Below are positions 52,207-59,241 of a stretch of DNA of 64,000 nt, piece by piece. The first letter of the stretch is position 1; every line of letters starts with the position of its first letter. Source of the stretch: Chryseobacterium nakagawai (GTDB lineage: Bacteria > Bacteroidota > Bacteroidia > Flavobacteriales > Weeksellaceae); contig NZ_LR134386.1 of NCBI RefSeq assembly GCF_900637665.1, positions 922,501 to 986,500 on the forward strand. The letters are read 5' to 3'. The translations under genes were made by a program, and so were the position numbers. Under the pieces are notes generated by a model. It made no database searches, was not told the DNA's origin, and saw only the letters and a list, made by a program, of their open reading frames with translations.

Positions 52207-52554
52207 ATGTATACAATAGATAACAAATCTTACCCTTGCTGTACGAGTGTAACCATGCGGTTTATAGGCGGAAAATGGAAGGCTGTAATTTTACACCATC
52301 TTATTAGTGGTGCTAAAAGATATAACGAACTGCGAAAAGATATTCCAACAATTACGGAAAGAACACTGAGTCTTCAACTCAAACAACTGGAGGAGGATAA
52401 CATTATTAATAGAAAAGTATACACAGAGAAACCGCCTTTGATGGTGGAATATACTTTAACAGAATTTGGAAAGACATTACTGCCTGTTCTCGAAGCAATT
52501 ACCCGATGGGGAATAGATGCTCCTGGGAATTCAAAAAAAATAATCAAGAACTAA
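52207..52554 (+). CDS. HxlR family transcriptional regulator
   Basis: 115 residues. A winged-helix dimeric regulator: CTSVTMRFIGGKWKAVILHH is the family signature, then RYNELRKDIPTITERTLSLQ (recognition helix) and the wing near VYTEKPPLMVEYTLT. A CC pair at residues 8-9 could sense thiol stress or quinones, as in related YodB/HypR proteins. It is divergent from the nitroreductase gene and overlaps the rsmD stop by four bases. Confidence 0.92.
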   Translation: MYTIDNKSYPCCTSVTMRFIGGKWKAVILHHLISGAKRYNELRKDIPTITERTLSLQLKQLEEDNIINRKVYTEKPPLMVEYTLTEFGKTLLPVLEAITRWGIDAPGNSKKIIKN

Positions 52555-53123
52555 AGTTCCTGATTATCTTCTTTATTTGGATCAAAAAAACTGAAACTCA
52601 CGTTTCCGTATTTTCTGGTATCTACTAAATTAGGATGCTCCAGTTTCATTCGGCTTTGATGCTCTACGATGAGAACTCCATTTTCTTTCAAGAACTTATT
52701 ATTCAGGACTAAAGAAATTAATTCGTAGTATTTTTTCTCTTCCATTTCAAAAGGTGCATCAGAAAAAACAATTTCGAAGGACCTTTTATTTCTGAATTTT
52801 TTAAGCCAATCAAACACATCTCCTCTCTGTACATTGATCTGAAGAGCCATGTCAAGTTCAGAAGCAGTAGAATTGATAAATGCAGTGTGCTTTGGATTCA
52901 TTTCTACTGAAGTTACGTCCTTGCACCCTCTGGAAGCAAATTCAAAGGTGATAGAACCGATTCCTGCGAAAAGATCCAATACAGAAATCGACTGCATATC
53001 GTACTTATTTTCCAAAATACTGAATAATGCTTCTTTCGCAAAATCAGTGGTAGGCCTTACATCAAAGTTTTTAGGGGCGGCAATTTTTTTGGCTTTCCAT
53101 TTGCCTGATATTATTCTGAACAT
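52551..53123 (-). CDS. rsmD: RsmD-type 16S rRNA methyltransferase with altered DPPF motif
   Basis: 190 residues. RsmD methylates G966 (E. coli numbering) of 16S rRNA. SAM-binding motif I is VLDLFAGIGSITFE (48-61), with motif II SVEMNP. The catalytic motif, DPPF/NPPY in RsmD, reads DAPF at 122-125 (GAT GCA CCT TTT), so the first proline is replaced by alanine. It is followed downstream by the convergent regulator and preceded by a DUF3822 gene, a recurrent flavobacterial neighbourhood. Confidence 0.88.
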   Translation of the reverse strand: MFRIISGKWKAKKIAAPKNFDVRPTTDFAKEALFSILENKYDMQSISVLDLFAGIGSITFEFASRGCKDVTSVEMNPKHTAFINSTASELDMALQINVQRGDVFDWLKKFRNKRSFEIVFSDAPFEMEEKKYYELISLVLNNKFLKENGVLIVEHQSRMKLEHPNLVDTRKYGNVSFSFFDPNKEDNQEL

Positions 53124-53187
53124 GTTGTATTAAAGTTTAAGGAGTAGATTATATGAGACATACATTATTATGTCTCGCTACCAATCT

Positions 53188-53904
53188 CTAATTTAGTATA
53201 AAATTTTTATTAGGAATATTGTCAAAAACGATCTTCAGGTTTTTGACAAACTTCTGAAGTTCGGAAATAAACGTTTCATTTTCTGTAGTTTCACCATAAG
53301 CGAAAAAGCTGGTCTCATTAATTCCGAAACCTATTTTACTTAATGTAAACATGATAAAATAAAGGAAATCTACCTCAGAATTCACATCCAGATTGTTGTA
53401 AAGGATGATCTTCTTATTATCAATGGCAAAAAATTCACACTGATTGTGATAAAGGTTGATATGGATCTCTTTATTATTCTTATTGTGAATGGAGCTTAAA
53501 AACTTTTCCCCTGAAAAATTAAAATGTACCGGTATCGCCAGCTCCTTTATTTTTTTATAATAGTGTTTAGGAAAAGTGTAATAAAACTGAATGTTGAATT
53601 TTTTGTTGATGGAAAGCATCAGCTCTTCTTTCTCTCTATCAGCAGGAGCGTTAAATGAGATCAGATCAAACCCGGCATCATGGTCAGAGAAACCTTCCGG
53701 CATCAATGTAAAATGATTCAGTGCAGAAATGACCTGAATTTCATCAAAACGCTGTTTGAGAAGAACTTCATCCAACTTTTCCTCTATAAGGTTCGCGGGC
53801 GTTTCTTCTGTAACGAAATAAGATTTCTCCTCCAGAATGTTTTTGTTTTTAACAATCTGATAAATCAATCCGTCTTTGGTAAAAAGTAAATTAAGTACGT
53901 TCAT
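53188..53904 (-). CDS. DUF3822 family protein
   Basis: 238 residues. I recognise the DUF3822 family, usually found next to rsmD in Bacteroidota, from the early VTEETPANLIEEKLDEVL segment, HFTLMPEGF and the central ELMLSINKKFNIQFYYTF region. The fold resembles actin-like/ASKHA proteins; function is unknown. It lies between rsmD and the Smr gene, all on the minus strand. A -7 box TAAATTTG (53918-53925) lies close upstream, inside the end of the Smr gene. Confidence 0.8.
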   Translation of the reverse strand: MNVLNLLFTKDGLIYQIVKNKNILEEKSYFVTEETPANLIEEKLDEVLLKQRFDEIQVISALNHFTLMPEGFSDHDAGFDLISFNAPADREKEELMLSINKKFNIQFYYTFPKHYYKKIKELAIPVHFNFSGEKFLSSIHNKNNKEIHINLYHNQCEFFAIDNKKIILYNNLDVNSEVDFLYFIMFTLSKIGFGINETSFFAYGETTENETFISELQKFVKNLKIVFDNIPNKNFILN

Positions 53905-53917
53905 ATTTCAATTCCTG

Positions 53918-53925
53918 CAAATTTA
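53918..53925 (-). promoter_or_regulatory. Possible internal -7 box before the DUF3822 gene
   Basis: Minus-strand TAAATTTG, exact match, overlapping the last codon of the Smr gene and 13 bases before the DUF3822 ATG. Confidence 0.4.
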
Positions 53926-54417
53926 GTGAAATTCTACCATTACCGCACCTGATTGATGGTGAAGTATTTCCTTATTATAAAAATCAACATTAACGAGGCT
54001 TTCCAAAACATCCCGAACCATCCGTTGTAACGTTCCATCTCCAATTCCGTGGACGATTTCCAGTCTCTTTAAATTATTCTTTCTGCAAAACTCGATCACT
54101 TCAATCAGTTTTTCCTTCTGAATAAACAGTCTTTCAAAACTATCGTAATCATTATGATTCTTTACCAAATTATGAAAATGCAGGTCTAAAACCAAATGAT
54201 TTTTTTGATGTTTTTTAGAAATGATCTTTTTTGGCTCCGCTTTTTTTATTACCCGAATATTTTCATAAAGATCAGGATTCTTGGGCACGAGCTTTTCTTT
54301 AGAATATTGATGAGTAAAGCCATATTCATCTTTGAAAACCACAATATTCCCCTTTACGGAAGTTACCACACCGTTTAAATCTTCATCCACTACAGAAACT
54401 GTATCTCCGATCTTCAT
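53923..54417 (-). CDS. Smr/MutS-C domain protein
   Basis: 164 residues. An N-terminal SH3-like/DUF2027 strand region (MKIGDTVSVVDEDLNGVVTS) precedes an Smr domain whose motifs are LDLHFHNL and IVHGIGDGTLQRMVR. Smr domains nick or bind DNA or RNA; short stand-alone versions are common in flavobacteria. It follows the phosphoesterase gene by nine bases in the same operon. Confidence 0.85.
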   Translation of the reverse strand: MKIGDTVSVVDEDLNGVVTSVKGNIVVFKDEYGFTHQYSKEKLVPKNPDLYENIRVIKKAEPKKIISKKHQKNHLVLDLHFHNLVKNHNDYDSFERLFIQKEKLIEVIEFCRKNNLKRLEIVHGIGDGTLQRMVRDVLESLVNVDFYNKEILHHQSGAVMVEFH

Positions 54418-54426
54418 TTTCTTATT

Positions 54427-54924
54427 TTATACTCTTGAACCAAGCTCAATGACTTCAAGATCTTTTATCTCTTCACCATCCACTACAAAACGCATCATCG
54501 TTCTCACCTTGTGCCACCCTTGTTTTCCACAGGCCCCAGGGTTTAGATGTAAAAGACTGTTCTTTTCGTCATACATCGCTTTTAAAATATGAGAATGCCC
54601 TGAGATAAATAATTTAGGAGCTTTTTCCGCAATTTCCTTCTTGGTTAGAGGAGTATATTTTCCAGGATATCCACCAATGTGAATCATTAAAACTTCCAGT
54701 TTTTCACAGAAGAAGCGGTTAACTTCAGGAAATTCAGATTGTATTTTTGAGTTATCTATATTTCCGTAGACTCCTTTTAAAGGTTTTATTTTTTCCAGCT
54801 GTTCAATAACATCCATACTTCCAAAATCTCCGCAATGCCAGATTTCATCAGCCTGAGATGCATATTCCAGGATCCGGTCATCGATATAAGAATGAGAGTC
54901 AGAGAGAAGAAGAATCTTTGTCAT
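54427..54924 (-). CDS. YfcE/MJ0936-type metallophosphoesterase
   Basis: 165 residues, complete. Dimetal site: LLLSDSHSYID, WHCGDFGSMD, GNIDNS, and the C-terminal ISGHSHILKA. Enzymes of this branch hydrolyse phosphodiesters such as bis-pNPP in vitro; the natural substrate is unknown. Its start overlaps the stop of the upstream lipoprotein gene by one base, indicating coupled translation. Confidence 0.9.
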   Translation of the reverse strand: MTKILLLSDSHSYIDDRILEYASQADEIWHCGDFGSMDVIEQLEKIKPLKGVYGNIDNSKIQSEFPEVNRFFCEKLEVLMIHIGGYPGKYTPLTKKEIAEKAPKLFISGHSHILKAMYDEKNSLLHLNPGACGKQGWHKVRTMMRFVVDGEEIKDLEVIELGSRV

Positions 54925-55373
54925 TATCTAAGGGTTCTTTGAGTAATATTTTCGTCGTATTTTTCTTTGAATATTGCAAGACGATCAGGATTTAGCTCTC
55001 CATCCTGATTGATCACTCTTTCTTTGAGCAACCACTTTACCAGTTTTTCCATTCCTTTCTTGGAATTCATAAAATTGGCAATTTTTGCTAAGTCAGTAGA
55101 TTCTACTTTGGTTTTTTCTGTTAGAAAGTTCAGGATAAAATAATCATCGCTTACATATCTTGGCGTTTCATTATCCATGTATTTATACATCAATACTTCT
55201 TCATCATCTTTCATGGAGAAGAATGAGTATTGTGTAAGATTGATCTTTTCTGCTTTTAAAATTTGTTTCCCATCCAGAAGAACCTTATCATCTTTAATGC
55301 TTACATCCTGTGACGAATATAAATTACAGCCCGCAATCAATAAGAAGAAAGCGAATAGTCTGTTTATTATCAT
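54924..55373 (-). CDS. Small lipoprotein or secreted protein of unknown function
   Basis: 149 residues from the ATG at 55373; the longer frame begins with a TTG inside the -7 box at 55392-55399 and is rejected. The signal peptide ends in LLIAGC, a good lipobox, so it is probably a lipoprotein. The rest is a lysine/glutamate-rich alpha/beta domain I do not recognise. It overlaps the phosphoesterase start by one base. Confidence 0.7.
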   Translation of the reverse strand: MIINRLFAFFLLIAGCNLYSSQDVSIKDDKVLLDGKQILKAEKINLTQYSFFSMKDDEEVLMYKYMDNETPRYVSDDYFILNFLTEKTKVESTDLAKIANFMNSKKGMEKLVKWLLKERVINQDGELNPDRLAIFKEKYDENITQRTLR

Positions 55374-55391
55374 TTTTACTATTTTAAATTG

Positions 55392-55399
55392 CAAATATA
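55392..55399 (-). promoter_or_regulatory. -7 box of the lipoprotein/phosphoesterase/Smr operon
   Basis: Minus-strand TATATTTG, exact TAnnTTTG, 18 bases before the ATG at 55373. Confidence 0.65.
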
Positions 55400-55459
55400 A
55401 AGAAGCTTTACCAAAACTATTTTTATTGAATCTTGTATTTCTGTAAAACTAATAAAGTT

Positions 55460-55924
55460 CTAATAAGAAATATTCTTGGTTCTTCGTATAGAGTCGAGTT
55501 TTTTTTCAATGTCTGCACTGAAAACTTTTCTGAGTTTCAATCCGCTTTCAGTAAGCCTTGAAATCACAAAAGTTCCGTTCATGCTGTTATTTGAAGAAAA
55601 TACAATGGCAATAGTGGTGTCTGAGACTTTCTTCCAATTTCCCATATATCGTTCCATTTTTGAAGCTTTTCCTGGAAAATCATCCTTTACATCATAACCA
55701 TTGGCTGATTTACTCAAATTTCCAATAATTTTTCCGTTTTTACTAAACTTTAAACCAGGGGTTTTGGCATCAAAAATATTTTGCTTTTCGTAAGTATATA
55801 TGTAGTCATCCAGCGTATTCAGTTTCCAGTTCTGTAAGAGAAAAGGATCTGAGGTTTTATCTTGGCTTTTCATAAAACCGACTGCGAAGAATAACAACAA
55901 AAGAAATGGGATTGACTTTTTCAT
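55460..55924 (-). CDS. Secreted lipocalin-like protein
   Basis: 154 residues from the ATG at 55924, which opens a signal peptide (MKKSIPFLLLLFFAVGFMKS); the open frame runs 16 codons further upstream without support. The chain opens with LLQNWKLNTLDDY, a W-containing strand typical of small lipocalin-like domains, then alternates strands. I do not know its role. It stands alone. Confidence 0.7.
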   Translation of the reverse strand: MKKSIPFLLLLFFAVGFMKSQDKTSDPFLLQNWKLNTLDDYIYTYEKQNIFDAKTPGLKFSKNGKIIGNLSKSANGYDVKDDFPGKASKMERYMGNWKKVSDTTIAIVFSSNNSMNGTFVISRLTESGLKLRKVFSADIEKKLDSIRRTKNISY

Positions 55925-55972
55925 GTTTTTAAAATGATTACACTTTAATATCGACAAAATTAAGCTTTTCAA

Positions 55973-56318
55973 TACAAGGCTGAAAGTTTTCTATTTAATA
56001 TAACCTTGTCACAAACACTTAAAATTTTCTATAAAGTCTCATATTGAGACATTTTCTATTTTTCTATTGTTTTTTTATTTAATCCTTAAATTCATTTTTT
56101 TAGGATATAAAAAAATACTCTTTACTATTAAAAAAAGGGATCGATAAAATGCATGTATTCACTTTTTAGTGGATTAATTAATTTGAGTTATTTGTTTTAA
56201 TGTATTGAAAATCAAATTTTTGAATTGTTCATTTTCAGTATTTTAAATAATTCTTTTGTTGGGTGAAAAATATGTATATATTTGTCTTAATTTTTATTTA
56301 ATCTAAACAAAAATAATA
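55973..56318. other. AT-rich upstream region of the siderophore operon
   Basis: No gene here. The 3' end holds the operon promoter (56254-56284). A 7-bp inverted pair TGAAAAT (56206-56212) and ATTTTCA (56231-56237) lies upstream of the -33 box and is a possible operator for iron control, but it is not a convincing Fur box. Confidence 0.5.
56254..56284 (+). promoter_or_regulatory. Promoter of the siderophore operon
   Basis: -33 TTTTG (56254-56258), spacer 18, and an exact -7 box TATATTTG (56277-56284). The ATG at 56319 follows 34 bases later. Confidence 0.7.
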
Positions 56319-57923
56319 ATGAGTGTCGGTTTGTACTTATTGGAAAACAAAAACTGGTATTATTTTGACCTTATACCAAAGTTTGATGAAGAGTTGTCAA
56401 CGTTCATGAACAATTGTTCTGAAAGTAAATTCATCCGAATTAATATTACAGGTAAAGAATCTTATTTAATTGTTCCTGTAAAGCATTTTTCTACTACCGG
56501 AGTTCATTACATCGGAAATGACGTAGGGTATAGAGAAAAGAAAATGGGCGAAGTGGCTAAGATAAGCGCAGAGGAAGCATATCGATTTCTTACTTCTATT
56601 GTTTACGGCGGAAATACAACCGTAGAAAATCCAGAAGAGGCTTATATCAAATATTTTTCTGAAGAATTTGATGAATATTTTGACCAGAGCCATACAATTG
56701 TAGAAAGTACTGATACTTTCACAGACTCTGTTAAGGCAGGATCCATCTTTAAATTCTTCGGCTACGATAATGATAAGCAGTTGGAGTTTATTTCTAAGAA
56801 TATTGCACTGGAGACCAATTATGATAAGAAAGCGGCAATTATCCGCTGGTTTTCAGAATATACCCACTCCTTGTTGAAAATAGCAGTAGGAAAGTATATT
56901 GAGGAAGGAATTATTTATAACAGTAATATCGAGCATACATTTATTAGCCAAAATGCAGATAAAGTAAATATTTATTTTGATGAGTATATTACAGGCGGAG
57001 CAGTAATCAGAACTGAAAAAGCTGAAAATTTTATAAGAACCCATGTGGTTTATTACAATTTATATCCTGTTTTAAGGCATTTGGCTTATTTGGGCTCAAT
57101 AGAAGAAGAGGTTCTTTATCAGATTGTAGATACTGAAATAGATTCTTTGAGAGAAGTTTACGGTGATGCCATGAATTTTATTTATGAAACCATAGAGGCA
57201 AGGCTTTTCCTAAAGCAGGCTTATAGTGTGAACCAGGATATCTGGAAAGAATATATCAGACAGCATAATTTCCTAGTTAATCCTAAACATTATTCCAAAA
57301 AGCTGATCAAGCCCGATTATGGAGAAATACTGCATAAAAGATACTTCAATAACGGGACTTTAGAAATTACTCTGAGAGCTTTTAATCCAGAAACGGATAT
57401 GGAATTCCTTCATGAATGGTCTAATATGGAATATGCTAAAAAGTATTGGGAGATGAACGTAGATCAACAGGAGTTTGAAGAAGCCTACATCAAACATATG
57501 GGAGTAGATTATTCTCATCCTTATATCGGACTTCTGAATGGCAATCCTATTTTTACACTGGAACTATATTGGGCAATAAAAGACGAAGTGGGTAAATATT
57601 ACCGTTTCAATCCGGGAGATTACGGCTTTCATATGCTTATTGCTCCTGCCAAAGAAAAAATTCCAAACTTTTCAATGAACGCACTAGCCATGTGTATGGA
57701 ATATTTCTTCTCTTTCCCACAACTGACAAGAATGATAGGTGAGGCTTCCGCATCCCATAAAGGAACTCACAACCTGATTACCAAAGTAGGGTGTGAATTC
57801 AACAGATCATTGGCGCTGCCTTATAAAACATCCAATCTGACTTTCCTCGACCGTGAGAAATTCTATGAAACCACAGAAGATATCTTTAAAAACTCGGTCC
57901 TGAAAATAAACATTACAACATAA
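56319..57923 (+). CDS. Siderophore acetyltransferase (IucB/RhbD type) fused to an unrecognised N-terminal domain
   Basis: 534 residues. The C-terminal ~185 residues (from LEITLRAFNPETDMEFLHEW, 348 on) are a GNAT domain of the IucB/AlcB/RhbD group: SHPYIGLLNGNPIFTLELYW, YGFHMLIAP with H438, and TKVGCEF. These acetylate hydroxylamine nitrogens of N6-hydroxylysine or hydroxydiamines. Residues 1-345 match no family I know; the segment 197-231 (GIIY, EH at 205-206, QN at 211-212, R231) distantly recalls the HGQN..RD region of IucA/IucC-type NIS synthetases, but the other NIS motifs are missing. Standard IucB is ~320 residues. First gene of the operon; its hydroxylase partner follows 26 bases later. 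Confidence 0.8.
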   Translation: MSVGLYLLENKNWYYFDLIPKFDEELSTFMNNCSESKFIRINITGKESYLIVPVKHFSTTGVHYIGNDVGYREKKMGEVAKISAEEAYRFLTSIVYGGNTTVENPEEAYIKYFSEEFDEYFDQSHTIVESTDTFTDSVKAGSIFKFFGYDNDKQLEFISKNIALETNYDKKAAIIRWFSEYTHSLLKIAVGKYIEEGIIYNSNIEHTFISQNADKVNIYFDEYITGGAVIRTEKAENFIRTHVVYYNLYPVLRHLAYLGSIEEEVLYQIVDTEIDSLREVYGDAMNFIYETIEARLFLKQAYSVNQDIWKEYIRQHNFLVNPKHYSKKLIKPDYGEILHKRYFNNGTLEITLRAFNPETDMEFLHEWSNMEYAKKYWEMNVDQQEFEEAYIKHMGVDYSHPYIGLLNGNPIFTLELYWAIKDEVGKYYRFNPGDYGFHMLIAPAKEKIPNFSMNALAMCMEYFFSFPQLTRMIGEASASHKGTHNLITKVGCEFNRSLALPYKTSNLTFLDREKFYETTEDIFKNSVLKINITT

Positions 57924-57949
57924 TACTTGAATACTGAAAAAGATAATTT

Positions 57950-59239
57950 ATGAAATATGATATCATTGGTATAGGAATAGGACCATTCAATCTAAGTCTT
58001 GCTGCTTTGCTTGAAGAACATGACCTGAAAACCATATTTTTTGATAAAGCACCCAGGTTCGAATGGCACAGTGGTTTGATGATAGACAGGACAACCCTTC
58101 AGGTTCCTTTTCTGGCGGATCTGGTAACGATTGTAAATCCAAAAAGCCCTTTTACTTATATCAATTATTTAAGAGAGAAAGGTAAAATTTTCCGCTTCTG
58201 CTTTAAGGAAAGCTTTTATGTAACAAGGATGGAGTATAACCTTTACTGTAAATGGGTAGCCTCACAAATTGAAAGCCTTAATTTTAGCCATACTGTTACA
58301 GAAATAGACTATAATGAAATCCATGATTGCTACGAAGTTTCAGTCATTGATCTTATTAATTGTGAAAAGAAAGTTTATCTTACCGATAAAATTGTATTAG
58401 GGGTAGGCTCAATTCCTAATGTGCCTAAAATCACAGAACGTTTCTCTAAAGAACATATTTTCCACTCTTCTGAATACTTACACAGAAAACAATATTTGAA
58501 GAAAGGCAGTACTATTACAGTATTAGGCTCCGGACAAAGCGGAGGTGAAGTCTTTTTTGATCTTCTTACTGCTAGACCGGAATTAGACTTGAAACTAAAC
58601 TGGGTAACGGCTGCGGATAGATTCTTTCCTATGGAAAATTCGAAATTCACGTATGAATTTACTTCCATGGATTATATTTCCTATTTCAACAGACTTCCAT
58701 TAAACAAAAGAAGGGAAGTGATCAACAAGCAGGATATTCTGTATAAAGGAATCAATGATGAATTGATAAGTACTATTTATGACGAACTTTATCATCAGCA
58801 GATGAAAGAAGAACAACCACTTCCCGTAAAAATACTGACCAATAGTTTGCTTGAAGAAATGTCATACGATGAAAGTTATACACTAAATATGAGGCATTTG
58901 GAAGAAGAGAAAACGTTTTCAGTAAATACGGATTATCTTATCCTGGCTACGGGTTACCGATATGAAGTTCCCCATTTCTTACAACCTATTGAAGATCGTC
59001 TGAACAAGAGTCAAAATGATGGAACATTATTGTCCTCAGAAAACTATACGGTGGATGTCAATGACAGTGAGATATTTATGCAGAACGGTTGTGTAGATTC
59101 ACAAGGGATTATCACATCAGATTTAGGAATGGGACCTTATAGAAATGCTACCATTATCAACAAAATATTAGGACACGAATATTATCCATTGGAAAAAAAC
59201 ATTGCTTTTCAGCATTTCGGAGCATTAGAAACTATATAA
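57950..59239 (+). CDS. L-lysine/L-ornithine or diamine N-hydroxylase (IucD/PvdA family)
   Basis: 429 residues, typical length. Flavin monooxygenase that turns a side-chain or diamine amine into a hydroxylamine, the first step of hydroxamate siderophores. FAD loop DIIGIGIGPFNLSLAALL is at residues 3-20; the family segment FEWHSGLMIDRTTLQVPFL follows; the NADPH loop is VLGSGQSGGEVFFDLL near 185; the C-terminal substrate-side element LATGYRYEVP is intact. Whether lysine, ornithine, cadaverine or putrescine is used cannot be read from sequence. The acetyltransferase upstream would act on its product. Confidence 0.93.
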   Translation: MKYDIIGIGIGPFNLSLAALLEEHDLKTIFFDKAPRFEWHSGLMIDRTTLQVPFLADLVTIVNPKSPFTYINYLREKGKIFRFCFKESFYVTRMEYNLYCKWVASQIESLNFSHTVTEIDYNEIHDCYEVSVIDLINCEKKVYLTDKIVLGVGSIPNVPKITERFSKEHIFHSSEYLHRKQYLKKGSTITVLGSGQSGGEVFFDLLTARPELDLKLNWVTAADRFFPMENSKFTYEFTSMDYISYFNRLPLNKRREVINKQDILYKGINDELISTIYDELYHQQMKEEQPLPVKILTNSLLEEMSYDESYTLNMRHLEEEKTFSVNTDYLILATGYRYEVPHFLQPIEDRLNKSQNDGTLLSSENYTVDVNDSEIFMQNGCVDSQGIITSDLGMGPYRNATIINKILGHEYYPLEKNIAFQHFGALETI

Positions 59240-59241
59240 CT

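Noticed and set aside
56206..56237. Fur box upstream of the siderophore operon
   Set aside because: Only a 7-bp inverted pair TGAAAAT/ATTTTCA is seen; it does not match a Fur consensus convincingly.
56319..57353. Calling the N-terminal domain an IucA/IucC NIS synthetase
   Set aside because: Only a faint C-half-like pattern; the ATP-binding motifs and full length are missing.
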